Assembly (NCBI GenBank): GCA_003229935.1
Contig: QIGD01000001.1
Span: 1-29,881 of the forward strand
Length of the DNA stretch: 29,881 nucleotides
Reading direction: 5' to 3'
Source of the DNA: Methanobacteriota archaeon
Lineage (GTDB): Archaea > Hydrothermarchaeota > Hydrothermarchaeia > Hydrothermarchaeales > BMS3B
Shown here piece after piece: positions 14,637 through 23,777 of the stretch. The position numbers and the translations under genes were made by a program. The stretch's first letter is position 1. Every line of letters starts with the position of its first letter. Below the pieces are notes generated by a model, which saw only the letters and a program-made list of their open reading frames with translations, ran no database searches and was not told where the DNA came from.

Positions 14637-15610
14637 AATTCAACATTTCTACCATATCCTCTTTCTATGGCAAGATCATACACCAGAGCTGCAACTGTAA
14701 CATCCTGAATCGCCAGACCTGTAGAGTCAAAAATAGTAATTTCAATCTCATTTTCCCTGCCTTTCTTCAATCCTGCCACAATTTCTCCCAGTTCAGCATA
14801 TATCCTATCCTCTGAAAATTCTCCCGTACTTATTGGAACATTGATTTCTCCACTATGCACTGCCTGTTCATAGGCATCAACAACAACCTTTGCTCTATTC
14901 AAAAGCTCTGGAGCAAGTTCCTGCTTTCCGGGAGCGTCGGCACCTATTGCATTTATATGAGTGCCCTCCTCTATCCATTCACCTTTAATCACCGGCTTTT
15001 TTGAAGGTGTTGTTGTAGAAATAATATCTGCTCTGCATACTTCCCTGTATGATTTACACACTTCAATATCTATACCGAGAGGACCCTCAAAAATCTTTTT
15101 AAATTTCTCTGCATTGGAAATATGCCTGCTTGCTACAAGCACCTTCTCAAGCTCAAAAACATCTGTTATTGCAAGAAGCTGAGTTCTTGCCTGCCTTCCA
15201 GAACCAATCAGTCCAAGTGTTTTAGAATCAGCTCTCGCAAGATATTTAGCTGCAATAGCACCTGCAGCCCCAGTCCGTACATCAGTCATGTATGTGGCAT
15301 TCATAATAGATATGGGCCTGCCAGTTTCTGGCTCAATAAGCATAAAAGTTGCCATTACAGTAGGAAAGCCCTTGGAAGGGTTGGCAGGATAAACATTAAC
15401 AACCTTCACCCCAGCCATACCTATCTCAGGAAGATAAGCAGGCATGCATCTCAGGTCACCTTCAAATTTTCTGAAATAAAGATAGAGTTTCGTGGGCATC
15501 TCCACATTACCAAAACCATGCTGCCTGAATGCCCCCTCAACTGCAAGATTAACACTTTGGATGTCAACAAGCTCCTTAACTTCTCTTCCTGAAATCCATA
15601 TTATCTCCAT
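14633..15610 (-). CDS. Ornithine cyclodeaminase/mu-crystallin family, probable alanine dehydrogenase
   Basis: This 325-residue NAD(P)-dependent protein has MPTKLYLYF and MPAYLPEIGMAGVKVVN (the substrate-binding Lys residues of the family), MNATYMTDVRTGAAGAIAAKYLA, and a Rossmann motif GLIGSGRQARTQL. ISTTTPSKKPVIKG and INAIGADAPGKQEL are conserved further on. Archaeal members include alanine dehydrogenase, which converts pyruvate and ammonia to alanine; ornithine cyclodeaminase, ketimine reductase and other imine reductases cannot be excluded by eye. GGTGGTGA lies three bases before ATG 15610. The stop codon sits against an IS605 remnant. The neighbour upstream, valS, is 170 bases away and separate. 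Confidence 0.85.
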   Translation of the reverse strand: MEIIWISGREVKELVDIQSVNLAVEGAFRQHGFGNVEMPTKLYLYFRKFEGDLRCMPAYLPEIGMAGVKVVNVYPANPSKGFPTVMATFMLIEPETGRPISIMNATYMTDVRTGAAGAIAAKYLARADSKTLGLIGSGRQARTQLLAITDVFELEKVLVASRHISNAEKFKKIFEGPLGIDIEVCKSYREVCRADIISTTTPSKKPVIKGEWIEEGTHINAIGADAPGKQELAPELLNRAKVVVDAYEQAVHSGEINVPISTGEFSEDRIYAELGEIVAGLKKGRENEIEITIFDSTGLAIQDVTVAALVYDLAIERGYGRNVEF

Positions 15611-15779
15611 ACTTCACCACCGATTATTACTCCAGCCCCAATATGAATATACATAACCCCTTCACAATTCTCACACGAGAATAAAATCCCATGATGATAT
15701 ACTGTTCTCTACAAATAAGGTTACATCCCCGAGATATAAAGTTAATGCTCATTTTTTGCATGTTATTAGCTATTCAAAT

Positions 15780-18428
15780 TCATATCTCGACAAGGACATT
15801 CAGACCTGCAATAGTTGAGTTGAGAACTTTACCTCCTCCCTTTATCTCCTTCTTCACACCTTTAATGTGTCCCTTCCCCAAGGTAAATTTCTTGCCCTCT
15901 ACTTCAATATTAATCTCGCCCTTATCTAAAAGCTCTCTTGCAAAGACTTCTGCATCGCAACCCTTCAGATAGTTAACTATCATTTTTACATCACCTTTGA
16001 ACTCAGGCCCAAGTACTGAAAAGTCCGGCACTATTTCAGTTATCTTCTCCTCTATTTTCAAAGGTTCTGTGGTTATCTTCAGCTTCTGAATCACAAGAGT
16101 TCCAGCAATATCCTTCTCTGCCTTTGTTAGAATATCCTTTAAATGCTCAGGACAGCTTATCACAACTCTTTTAATCGGGTGGTTGAGAGCAAGTCTCCTC
16201 TCAGCCTTGAACCGCCTGAATTCACCAGTAAGTTTTACTGCAATTTCAGCATCTCGCTCAACATCATGGTTTACAAAATCCTGCCTTACCTCAGGCCATG
16301 TGTCTATATTTATGCTCTTCTGTGGTTCCCTTAATGCAAAATAGGTATAATAAATCTCCTCGGTTATATGAGGAATAAAAGGTGCAAGAAGCTTCAAACT
16401 GGTGAGTAGCACAATGTACAGTGTGTAAAGGGCAGAGGTTTTCTCATCAGAATTTTCAGAAGAATATAGTCTGTACTTGACCATCTCAAGATAGCTGTCA
16501 CAAAAATCCTTCAGGAAAAATTCAGTCACAGCCTTCCTCACTTTGGAGTATTTGTACTCCTCAAAGTAATCAGTTGCCTGTTTGACTGTCCTATAGCATT
16601 TTGATAGCACCCACATGTCGATGAAATTGAACTCTTCAGGCTTACCATTATAGTCTTTCAGATGCATTATAGCAAATTTACTGGCATTCCAGAGCTTTGT
16701 TAAAAATCTCTGAGCTGTTACAAGGTCCTTCTCCTGAAAAGAGAGGTCTTCACCCAGCTTGTTTCCACTTGCCCATAAACGCAAAGCATCCGCACTATAT
16801 TTTTCAATCACAATCTGAGGCTCTATAATATTACCCTTGCTTTTGCTCATTTTCTTTCCCTTAGGGTCGAGGGCCCAGCCTGATATTATGATATCTTTCC
16901 ATGGAATACTATTGTGGTGAGAATAAGCCTTTACCACTGTATTGAACAACCAAAATGAGATTATATCATGAGCCTGGGGCCTCATAGACATGGGATATAG
17001 CTTTTCCCTCATATCCTTATCTTCTATAAGCTCTATGGCAATATCCGGAGTAAGGGAACTCGTGGCCCATGTGTCAAGAACATCTTTTTCAGGCTCAAAA
17101 TTTGTGCTACCACACTTACAGGGTGACGGAGGGCGGTTGCTCAGAGGGTCAACAGGAAGATCTGCCAACTCTGCCAGCTTTATCTCACCGCAATCCCTGC
17201 AGTACCACACAGGAAAGGGCACGCCAGAGAAGCGCTGTCTTGATATGCACCAGTCCCACTTCAAACCATCAATCCAGTTATCATACCTATGGCGCATATG
17301 CTCGGGATACCAGTTCATCTCTCTACCAAATTCTTTGAATTTCTCTTTCTTGTCGAGGTATTTAATAAACCACTGTTTTGTATTAAGAATTTCAATTTCT
17401 GTTCTACAGCGCTCATGCACATTCACAATATGGGTTATTTCTCTTGACCCAACCAGAAGTCTAGCCTCCCTCAAATCCTCAATAATCTTCTGCCTTGCCA
17501 TCTTTATTGCCATACCTTCATATTTACCTGTCAGAGAGGTCATTCTTCCATCTTTGGTTATAGCAACTTTTAGAGGAAGGTTATATTCCATATACCACTC
17601 TATATCTGTTGTATCTCCAAAGGTGCAGCACATAACCATACCCGAGCCTTTTTCAGTGTCAACTCTGCTGTCTGCCAAGATTTCAACTTCATGGTTAAAT
17701 ATAGGTACTCTGGCTTTCCTGCCCACATATTTACTATACCTCTCATCTTCAGGATGGACAAAAACAGCAACACAGGCAGGAAGGAGCTCAGGCCTTGTTG
17801 TAGATATTATAAGATTTTCATCCTCAACTTTAAAGATAATATCATTGAAACTACTCTTCAACTCCTTATCTTCAAGTTCCACCTGAGCTATTGCAGTCTG
17901 ACAGTTGGGACACCAGATAAATGGGCTTTCTTTTCTGTATTCTACTCCTGCTCTGTAGAGGTCAATAAATGAGCGCTGGGAAATTCTCCTGCAGTGCTCG
18001 TCAATTGTGGAATAATAAAGAGAAAAATCAGCACTTATTCCAATATTCTTCCAGTCCTGCACAAACTCGGGAAGGATTTTTTTAAGTGTGGTCAGGCATA
18101 GTTTTACAAACTCTTCTCTTGAAATCTCAGTCGCCTTAACATTGTTGAGCTTCTCAACAAGCCTCTCAGTGGGCAAACCATTATCATCTGTGCCAAAGGG
18201 ATAGAAGACATTGAATCCCCTCATCCTCATATATCTTGCCATAAAATCCATCTGAGAGTAGGAGAAGGCATGACCAAGATGCATTTTTCCACTTACGGTT
18301 GGTGGAGGAGTGTCTATAGAAAATACAGGTTTATTGCTACTTTTATCAAACCTGTATATACCCATTTCTTCCCATTTCATATACCATTTTTTCTCAATAT
18401 CTTTTGGATTATAACTGCCATCAAGCAT
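15780..18428 (-). CDS. valS: Valyl-tRNA synthetase
   Basis: This 882-residue class I synthetase charges tRNA-Val. It has the HIGH motif as HLGH (residues 50-53, in GKMHLGHAF) and the KMSKS motif in GKKMSKSKGN near residue 530. The CP1 editing domain lies between (IISTTRPELLPACVAVFVHP). A zinc-binding insert has CRDCGE and CKCGSTNFEPEKDVLDTW. The length suits an archaeal ValRS; the bacterial C-terminal coiled coil is absent. It starts one base after the stop of the MBL gene, with AGGAG upstream, so it is the third gene of the pfkB-MBL-valS operon. Confidence 0.97.
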   Translation of the reverse strand: MLDGSYNPKDIEKKWYMKWEEMGIYRFDKSSNKPVFSIDTPPPTVSGKMHLGHAFSYSQMDFMARYMRMRGFNVFYPFGTDDNGLPTERLVEKLNNVKATEISREEFVKLCLTTLKKILPEFVQDWKNIGISADFSLYYSTIDEHCRRISQRSFIDLYRAGVEYRKESPFIWCPNCQTAIAQVELEDKELKSSFNDIIFKVEDENLIISTTRPELLPACVAVFVHPEDERYSKYVGRKARVPIFNHEVEILADSRVDTEKGSGMVMCCTFGDTTDIEWYMEYNLPLKVAITKDGRMTSLTGKYEGMAIKMARQKIIEDLREARLLVGSREITHIVNVHERCRTEIEILNTKQWFIKYLDKKEKFKEFGREMNWYPEHMRHRYDNWIDGLKWDWCISRQRFSGVPFPVWYCRDCGEIKLAELADLPVDPLSNRPPSPCKCGSTNFEPEKDVLDTWATSSLTPDIAIELIEDKDMREKLYPMSMRPQAHDIISFWLFNTVVKAYSHHNSIPWKDIIISGWALDPKGKKMSKSKGNIIEPQIVIEKYSADALRLWASGNKLGEDLSFQEKDLVTAQRFLTKLWNASKFAIMHLKDYNGKPEEFNFIDMWVLSKCYRTVKQATDYFEEYKYSKVRKAVTEFFLKDFCDSYLEMVKYRLYSSENSDEKTSALYTLYIVLLTSLKLLAPFIPHITEEIYYTYFALREPQKSINIDTWPEVRQDFVNHDVERDAEIAVKLTGEFRRFKAERRLALNHPIKRVVISCPEHLKDILTKAEKDIAGTLVIQKLKITTEPLKIEEKITEIVPDFSVLGPEFKGDVKMIVNYLKGCDAEVFARELLDKGEINIEVEGKKFTLGKGHIKGVKKEIKGGGKVLNSTIAGLNVLVEI

Positions 18429-18429
18429 C

Positions 18430-19221
18430 CTACTTACTCCTGTACTGGACCCTTATATCTTTTTTTACTATAATCTTCATAAAATCTTTTGCAGCTATGG
18501 TTTTTACTCCGGTTGCCTTTTCAACAGCCCTTGCCTCACTATCGAGGCGGTTCAGCATGGTCATACCAAAGTGCTGCATCACAGCCAGCTCTGGCTCTGT
18601 TTTTTTCAGTATCTTTATCAAATCATCTCTGCAGAGATGCCATTTTATCCTCTTTTTATCAGGCCTTATAATATTTGCAATGAGCACTCTCACACCTGTG
18701 TAGCTGGACTCCATACCACTGAAGTACTCCGTGTCACAGGTGTATGCTATAGCACCTTCTTTGAAATTAAATTTCATACCTATTGCTGTAGGGTCACTGT
18801 GCCTTGTTGGGAGAGCCTCCAATTTAACTCCCCTGATTTCAGTTTTATCCCATACCTTCAACGCCCTTATCTCACTGAGCTGGGAAATATGGTAGTTGCT
18901 AAGCACAGGTCTGAAGCCATCAACACCATCAACTGTACTTAAACTTCCAATAAAACTTCCCCTGTGTTTTGTCATGGCTCTTGTCATAGCCTCTACCATA
19001 AGCTCTGCATCAGTATAATGGTCAGGGTGAGAATGGCTTACAATACATGCATGGGTTGAGAAGGGATTTATACCTGCATCCCTAAGGTCCAACATAGCAC
19101 CTGGTCCAGGGTCTATGTGAATATTAATATTATCACCTTGAATTCTGAAACCACCTGTTCTGAGCTTCTGAAGGAGTGTTACCCACCTGCCCCCACCTGT
19201 TCCAAGAAAAATTATCTCCAT
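18430..19221 (-). CDS. MBL-fold metallohydrolase
   Basis: The 263-residue protein has the metallo-beta-lactamase metal motif HSHPDHYTD (His63, His65, Asp67, His68), a further His in LEALPTRHSDPTAIG, and YTCDTEYF. Its opening IIFLGTGGG is shared by RNase Z-like and PQQB-like members. The substrate is not evident. It is not a typical tRNase Z because the usual exosite is not seen. It lies 16 bases after pfkB with GGAGAGG as ribosome-binding site, and one base before valS, which suggests co-transcription with translation functions. Confidence 0.87.
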   Translation of the reverse strand: MEIIFLGTGGGRWVTLLQKLRTGGFRIQGDNINIHIDPGPGAMLDLRDAGINPFSTHACIVSHSHPDHYTDAELMVEAMTRAMTKHRGSFIGSLSTVDGVDGFRPVLSNYHISQLSEIRALKVWDKTEIRGVKLEALPTRHSDPTAIGMKFNFKEGAIAYTCDTEYFSGMESSYTGVRVLIANIIRPDKKRIKWHLCRDDLIKILKKTEPELAVMQHFGMTMLNRLDSEARAVEKATGVKTIAAKDFMKIIVKKDIRVQYRSK

Positions 19222-19236
19222 TTATTCCTCTCCTAA

Positions 19237-20142
19237 TTAAAATCTGTTTATAAACTCATCAACAGCTTCTTTAACGGGAAGTCCATCTCTGGCACCAAGA
19301 TGTTCAGTACACCTAGCTGCAGTAAAGTTACCCAGTCTTGCGCATATTTCAGGGTCATAGCCTCTCACCAGACCATAAAGGAAACCTGCTGCAAAGGCAT
19401 CACCTGCTCCCGTTGTGTCAACAACTCTAATATTCTCAGCTTCAACTCTTATTTCTTTATCTCCTGTTCTTATGTAACACCCATCCCTGCCAAGAGTTAC
19501 AGCCACTATCTCAGCACCCATCATTATCAAGTCCCTTGCACCCATCTCATACTGTTTATCTGTAAGATAAAATGCCTCTTCTCTATTCAGAAATATCACC
19601 TTACTTTTTGATATAAAATCTCTCAATTCTGAAAGATGTCTGTATTTTGCATATAGCATTCCAGGAGCAAAACTTATCTTATTTTTGAGATTATGTATAA
19701 GGTCAAGCTGTGAAAGAAAACTTTTTTCACCGACAAAAGACGATACATGTAGATATTTTGCATTTTCGGCACATCTAAGCATAGAATCTTTAATCTCAAA
19801 GAGGTTATTAACACCGGGGTAGGCATACATGGTGCGTTCTCCCTTATTATCTACAAGAACTATAATTACTCCAGTATGCCCTCCAAATTTTTCAATACAC
19901 TCTGCATTCACACTTTCTTTCATCATGTCTCTCAGAATATTTTTACCTTCGCTATCTTTACCAACAACCCCTATAAAGCCTGTGCTTATTCCCATCCTGG
20001 AGAGAGCAACTATAGTATTGGCAGCACTTCCACCAGGTGCCTCATAAACTTCAAGCACAGGAAGTTCTTCACCCTCTCTCGCAATCCTTGGCACCCTGTA
20101 AATCTTGTCCATATTGAGTGCACCTATGCCAACAACATTCAT
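19237..20142 (-). CDS. PfkB-family carbohydrate or nucleoside kinase
   Basis: This 301-residue ribokinase-fold protein has the N-terminal signature GGSAANTIVALSRMG and the C-terminal signature VDTTGAGDAFAAGFLYG, where the Asp is the catalytic base. The substrate could be ribose, fructose phosphate, adenosine or another nucleoside. Archaeal PfkB proteins of this size are often nucleoside kinases, but this cannot be settled by eye. A TATA-like box at 20162-20176 lies about 26 bases before the ATG, which suggests a leaderless mRNA. It is the first gene of the pfkB-MBL-valS operon. Confidence 0.9.
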   Translation of the reverse strand: MNVVGIGALNMDKIYRVPRIAREGEELPVLEVYEAPGGSAANTIVALSRMGISTGFIGVVGKDSEGKNILRDMMKESVNAECIEKFGGHTGVIIVLVDNKGERTMYAYPGVNNLFEIKDSMLRCAENAKYLHVSSFVGEKSFLSQLDLIHNLKNKISFAPGMLYAKYRHLSELRDFISKSKVIFLNREEAFYLTDKQYEMGARDLIMMGAEIVAVTLGRDGCYIRTGDKEIRVEAENIRVVDTTGAGDAFAAGFLYGLVRGYDPEICARLGNFTAARCTEHLGARDGLPVKEAVDEFINRF

Positions 20143-20161
20143 ATCGTAGAATTAACCTCTT

Positions 20162-20176
20162 GAAATTTAAATTTAC
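20162..20176 (-). promoter_or_regulatory. TATA-box promoter of the pfkB-MBL-valS operon
   Basis: On the minus strand AAATTTAAATTTC is centred about 26 bases before ATG 20142, which would place transcription start at the initiation codon. There is no Shine-Dalgarno ahead of the ATG. Confidence 0.45.
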
Positions 20177-20304
20177 CGAAGAAAGGTGTGAACTATCCTA
20201 CAGCAAATTTCTGGGTTCTCTGCCGAGAGTTTCATAGGTTTTGTAGTAGTTCTTATGCTCTCATAATAAACATAAAAAATATTAAAAAAATCTGTAAATG
20301 GGAA

Positions 20305-20316
20305 GGGTTATATAGC
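20305..20316 (+). promoter_or_regulatory. TATA-box promoter of the small ORF at 20337
   Basis: GGGTTATATAGC is a good archaeal TATA box. Its centre is about 26 bases before ATG 20337, which predicts a leaderless transcript and argues against the GTG at 20322 as start. Confidence 0.55.
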
Positions 20317-20336
20317 CAGTAGTGAAGAATTACAAT

Positions 20337-20600
20337 ATGGACAAAGGAGTTGGTGTATTTATACCGGAAAATGAAGATTTTTCAGAACATGAATTTTTGA
20401 AATCTATTTTTAAAGCCAGAAAAATAAAAAAGGTTGAAGATGTCGATTATGTTATGCTCAATTCTGAAGCTGGTGAAATGATTATACCTGTTGAAGATAT
20501 GCTCTCTGAATTCCTCAATATTTTTGATGAACTCTCTTCTGCGGACATTGAAAAGCTGAAGAAAGCTTTTAACAAAGCTGTAGATAATCTTCTGATTTAA
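20337..20600 (+). CDS. Small acidic protein, unknown
   Basis: The 87-residue product begins MDKGVGVFIPENEDFSEHEF and is rich in Asp and Glu. A first part (to about residue 55) looks like mixed alpha/beta, and the C-terminal part (LNIFDELSSADIEKLKKAF) is helical and amphipathic. No cysteines, membrane segment or known motif are seen. It has its own promoter and no partner gene, lying divergent from pfkB. I do not recognise the family. The frame also opens at GTG 20322, rejected because of the TATA spacing. Confidence 0.7.
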   Translation: MDKGVGVFIPENEDFSEHEFLKSIFKARKIKKVEDVDYVMLNSEAGEMIIPVEDMLSEFLNIFDELSSADIEKLKKAFNKAVDNLLI

Positions 20601-20698
20601 TAGTTTTAGTTGATTTTACTGTTTTTATGGCATTATAATTGAATCTAAATATTTTGTTTTATATAGGAGAATTTCCATTCTTTTAGGAATAGTTCTCT

Positions 20699-20810
20699 GT
20701 GAACTACCCACGACTAAAGTCGTGGGCTTCCTGAGTCATAGGTGTTTCTATCAAAAGACCTCGAACAGGCATCAAATCGGCAAGTTCTTTGCTTACATTT
20801 TGTAAACTAT
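20699..20810 (-). mobile_element. IS605 3' remnant: TnpB tail and intact right-end hairpin
   Basis: Read on the minus strand, the sequence ends with GAAGCCCACGACTTTAG followed by TCGTGGGTAGTTCAC, an intact right-end hairpin. It is the same sequence that is split at 371-510. Ahead of it, a short frame (SKELADLMPVRG... then QEAHDFSRG, stopping in the hairpin) resembles the variable C-terminal tails of TnpB. The rest of the element is absent. The remnant abuts the 3' end of the RNase P RNA. Confidence 0.65.
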
Positions 20811-20823
20811 CATTATATCAAAT

Positions 20824-21166
20824 GGAGCCGTGCCGGGAGTAACCCACCTTCTGTTGTAGGAACAGCCAGAAGAAGAATATCATCTTCTGTGTTTCCCATG
20901 CAGCATTCGTCTTAGCGCCATAGCGAAGGGACTCCTGCAGCCGAGCGCTCCCTCCTGCTTGCATCCCCAGAGATGGCCGTTTCACCCCCTGCATAGAAAC
21001 TCTGTCTTTCGACTTCACAGCTTACTTCTATGCAAGGGTATCGTTTCTGCTCCAGAGCTGTACCTCTCGGCACGGGTTTATATAACCCTCCGGGTCCTGC
21101 AGTGATGGGCGGAGTTTCCTCACTTCTCAATCAAGAGAAGCGTTAGCTGCCCTCCGGCTCGACTCC
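20824..21166 (-). ncRNA. rnpB: RNase P RNA
   Basis: The minus strand carries the RNase P core. GAGGAAACTCCGCCC is the conserved region I that forms one side of P4, and ACAGAAGGTGGGTTA near the 3' end is conserved region V. The ends pair as helix P1: GGAGTCGAGCCGG at the 5' end with CCGGCACGGCTCC at the 3' end, with one wobble and one mismatch. The length of about 343 nt and the raised G+C relative to the flanks fit an archaeal RNase P RNA, the ribozyme that trims tRNA 5' leaders together with Pop5, Rpp30, Rpp21, Rpp29 and L7Ae. The ends are approximate. Confidence 0.9.
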
Positions 21167-21211
21167 TTCAAAAATAAAAAACTTTAACCAGAACAACAGT
21201 TTTATTATATT

Positions 21212-22753
21212 ATGGTACAGGCAACTCTTGATGGGTTATATAACAACAAAGAAAAAGAGAGAAGTTTTATATCTAATCCTCTGCTCAAAGAAGGCATAAA
21301 AAAAAGGGAATATCAGATTAAGATAGCTCAGGAAGCACTAAAAGGTAATACTCTTGTAGTCCTACCAACCGGACTTGGAAAGACAATTATAGCCCTTCTT
21401 ACTGCAATTGAAGCTGTTAATAAGGGTAAGATTCTATTTCTTGCTCCCACAAAACCTCTTGTGCACCAGCATCTTGAAACTTTCAGAAAATTCACAAAAA
21501 TTAATGCCCTTGAAGCCTTCACAGGCGAGGTTAAAAAGGAAAAAAGAGCAGAACTCTGGAAAAGTGCAGAGACTATATTTGCAACACCACAGACTCTACT
21601 CAAAGACCTCGAATCCTGCACCTACTCTCTTGATAATGTCTCTCTGGTAATATTCGATGAAGCTCATCGCAGTGTTGGGAACTATGCCTATGTTGAAATA
21701 GCTAGAAGATACAGTGGTTTAATTCTTGGTCTTACTGCATCTCCAGGAGGAGATAAAGAAAAGATAGAAGAAGTGCTAAAAAATCTGAAAATTGAGATAG
21801 TTAAAGCAAGACTCCCCTGGGACAAAGACGTAAAAGATTATGTAAAGGAAATAAAGGTTAGCTGGAAGAGAGTTGCTCTAACCAGTAATCAGAAGAAAGC
21901 TTCTAAAATAATATCTGAACTTCTGAGAGAGAAGCTTAGTAAATTGAAAAAGATGGGTTTTCTTACCTATAAAAGTACGTCAAATATATCTAAAAAGGAT
22001 ATTATTGAACTAGGAAACATAATAAGAAAGAGATTTGGCATGGGTAAGAAAGGTTATCTATTCAGTGCAAGTTCTATCCAGATGGCAGCAATGCATGCCT
22101 TCAATATCCTTGAGCTCGTAGAAACCCAAGGTACAGTGCCAGCCCTCGCTTATATTGAAAGATTAAAAAGAAAGGAAAAGAAGTCAAAAGGTGAAATTTC
22201 ATTTCTCAGGGATAAAAGAGTAACAACTTTTCAGAAAATTCTGTGCACCGCTAAAACTTCCCATCCCAAATTGCAAGTTCTTCTCAGGATAGTTGAAGAG
22301 CAGTTATCCAATAAAGAAGATTCTTTAATAATTATATTTGTCCAGTATAGAGATACAATAAATACAGTGCTTGAAACACTTGAAAAAGGAGAAATAAAAG
22401 CTCTCCGTTTTGTCGGGCAGGCAAACAGGGAAAATGAGAAGGGTATGAGCCAGAAACACCAGACAGAGGCTCTTGAAACCTTCAGAAATAGAAGAGTAAA
22501 TGTACTTGTGGCAAGCAGCGTGGCAGAGGAGGGGCTTGATATTCCAAAAGTTGACCTTGTTATATTTTATGAGCCTGTGCCCAGTGAAATAAGAGCTATT
22601 CAGAGGCGTGGAAGAACCGGAAGAAGTGCCATGGGTAAAGTGATAATACTCATTGCAGATGGCACAAAGGATGAAGCATATTATTTTGCAGAGATTGCTA
22701 GGGAGAAGAAAATGAGAAACTTTGTGAGATGGCTCGGCAGGCGTGTAGGTTAA
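21212..22753 (+). CDS. hef: Hef-type helicase lacking the XPF nuclease domain
   Basis: This 513-residue SF2 helicase is of the Hef/FANCM/Mph1 group. Walker A is LPTGLGKT (51-58), the DEAH box is in FDEAHRSVGNYAYV (149-152), motif III is GLTASPGG, and motif VI is QRRGRTGRS near residue 475. A helical insert lies between the two RecA-like domains, as in Hef. Canonical euryarchaeal Hef proteins run past 700 residues and end in an XPF-like ERKxxxD nuclease and HhH domain. Here the frame stops soon after motif VI and no nuclease follows in any nearby frame. It probably remodels stalled forks. An AT-rich tract about 30 bases upstream could be its TATA box. Confidence 0.9.
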   Translation: MVQATLDGLYNNKEKERSFISNPLLKEGIKKREYQIKIAQEALKGNTLVVLPTGLGKTIIALLTAIEAVNKGKILFLAPTKPLVHQHLETFRKFTKINALEAFTGEVKKEKRAELWKSAETIFATPQTLLKDLESCTYSLDNVSLVIFDEAHRSVGNYAYVEIARRYSGLILGLTASPGGDKEKIEEVLKNLKIEIVKARLPWDKDVKDYVKEIKVSWKRVALTSNQKKASKIISELLREKLSKLKKMGFLTYKSTSNISKKDIIELGNIIRKRFGMGKKGYLFSASSIQMAAMHAFNILELVETQGTVPALAYIERLKRKEKKSKGEISFLRDKRVTTFQKILCTAKTSHPKLQVLLRIVEEQLSNKEDSLIIIFVQYRDTINTVLETLEKGEIKALRFVGQANRENEKGMSQKHQTEALETFRNRRVNVLVASSVAEEGLDIPKVDLVIFYEPVPSEIRAIQRRGRTGRSAMGKVIILIADGTKDEAYYFAEIAREKKMRNFVRWLGRRVG

Positions 22754-22787
22754 AATCTTCCTATAAGTTAAGATTCTCTTTGACTAT

Positions 22788-23777
22788 GTGAGCAATAAAG
22801 AAACATTTATATCTATAGTCATTCCCTGCAGAAACAGCAAAGATACACTCAGGCAGTGTCTCAAGGCAGCCTTCTCTTCAGATTATGATAGCTTTGAGGT
22901 CATTGTAGTTGATGATGGAAGCGAAGATGATTCAGTCAAAATAGCTAGAACTTATCCAGTCAAACTTATTGAGCTGGGTGAGCACAGAGGTGTTTCTGAA
23001 ACAAGAAATGCTGGCGTAGATGTAGCTGAAGGCGAGGTTATACTATTCATAGATAGTGATTGCCTCCTGGATAAAAGATGCCTCGGAAAAATAGATGATT
23101 TTTTCAGAAACAACAAAAGAAAAGCACTTGGTGGTACTTATACACCAGTACCTTTTGACAGAAAATTTTTCAGCATTTTTCAGAGCCTATATGTCAACTA
23201 CTGTGAATCAGAAAAGAAACCGGATTATCTTGCAACCCACTGTCTTGCAATAAGAAGAAAAGACTTTATCTCTACTGGTGGTTTTATAAAGAATATCACA
23301 ATGGGCTATACCACAAGTGTTGAAGATGTTGAATTCTCCCACAGGCTTGGAAAATATGTAATCGAACTCGTATTTGACCCGGAACTTCAGGTAAAACATA
23401 TATTCAATTTTAATCTTCTTAAATCCCTCAGAAATGCTACAAAGAAAAGCTACTACTGGACACTTTATTCGCTGAATAAAGGAGACCTTTTTAAGGACTC
23501 TGGTGCCTCATCCCATGAGCTTAAAATTAATTCTACTGTTCTTGTGCTTTCAGCAGCTCTTGTTGCTTCTGGATACGGAGCTCTTTCCATCCCCCTCTAT
23601 ATTTTTAATATATTCATATCAAGAGGGCTTATCTCCCAATTTAACAGATATATGGGTGGAATATTTACATTAAAAGCCATGCTTTATTTCTATTTCCTTT
23701 ATCCACTTCCTGTTATTTCAGGCGGTTTGGGAGCACTGCTTAAATATTCCATGTTAAAACTGAGAGGTGAGATATAG
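22788..23777 (+). CDS. Family 2 glycosyltransferase with membrane tail
   Basis: This 329-residue GT-A protein has ISIVIPCRNSKDTLRQCL, VIVVDDGSEDDS, and EVILFIDSDCLLD (the DxD metal site). The domain ends near residue 220. The C-terminal 80 or so residues hold two or three hydrophobic helices, so the protein is held at the membrane on the cytoplasmic side, as for enzymes working on lipid-linked sugars. The start is GTG 22788, 34 bases after the helicase, with no clear ribosome-binding site. Its stop overlaps the GTG of the radical SAM gene by one base, so the two are coupled. Confidence 0.9.
   Translation: MSNKETFISIVIPCRNSKDTLRQCLKAAFSSDYDSFEVIVVDDGSEDDSVKIARTYPVKLIELGEHRGVSETRNAGVDVAEGEVILFIDSDCLLDKRCLGKIDDFFRNNKRKALGGTYTPVPFDRKFFSIFQSLYVNYCESEKKPDYLATHCLAIRRKDFISTGGFIKNITMGYTTSVEDVEFSHRLGKYVIELVFDPELQVKHIFNFNLLKSLRNATKKSYYWTLYSLNKGDLFKDSGASSHELKINSTVLVLSAALVASGYGALSIPLYIFNIFISRGLISQFNRYMGGIFTLKAMLYFYFLYPLPVISGGLGALLKYSMLKLRGEI

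Noticed and set aside
16990..17886. 298-residue ORF antisense to valS
   Set aside because: The composition is that of a shadow frame, and the opposite strand has an unbroken, fully conserved synthetase.
20818..21130. Two overlapping minus-strand ORFs of 66 and 72 residues
   Set aside because: They lie within RNase P RNA; the conserved regions I and V and the P1 pairing explain the sequence.
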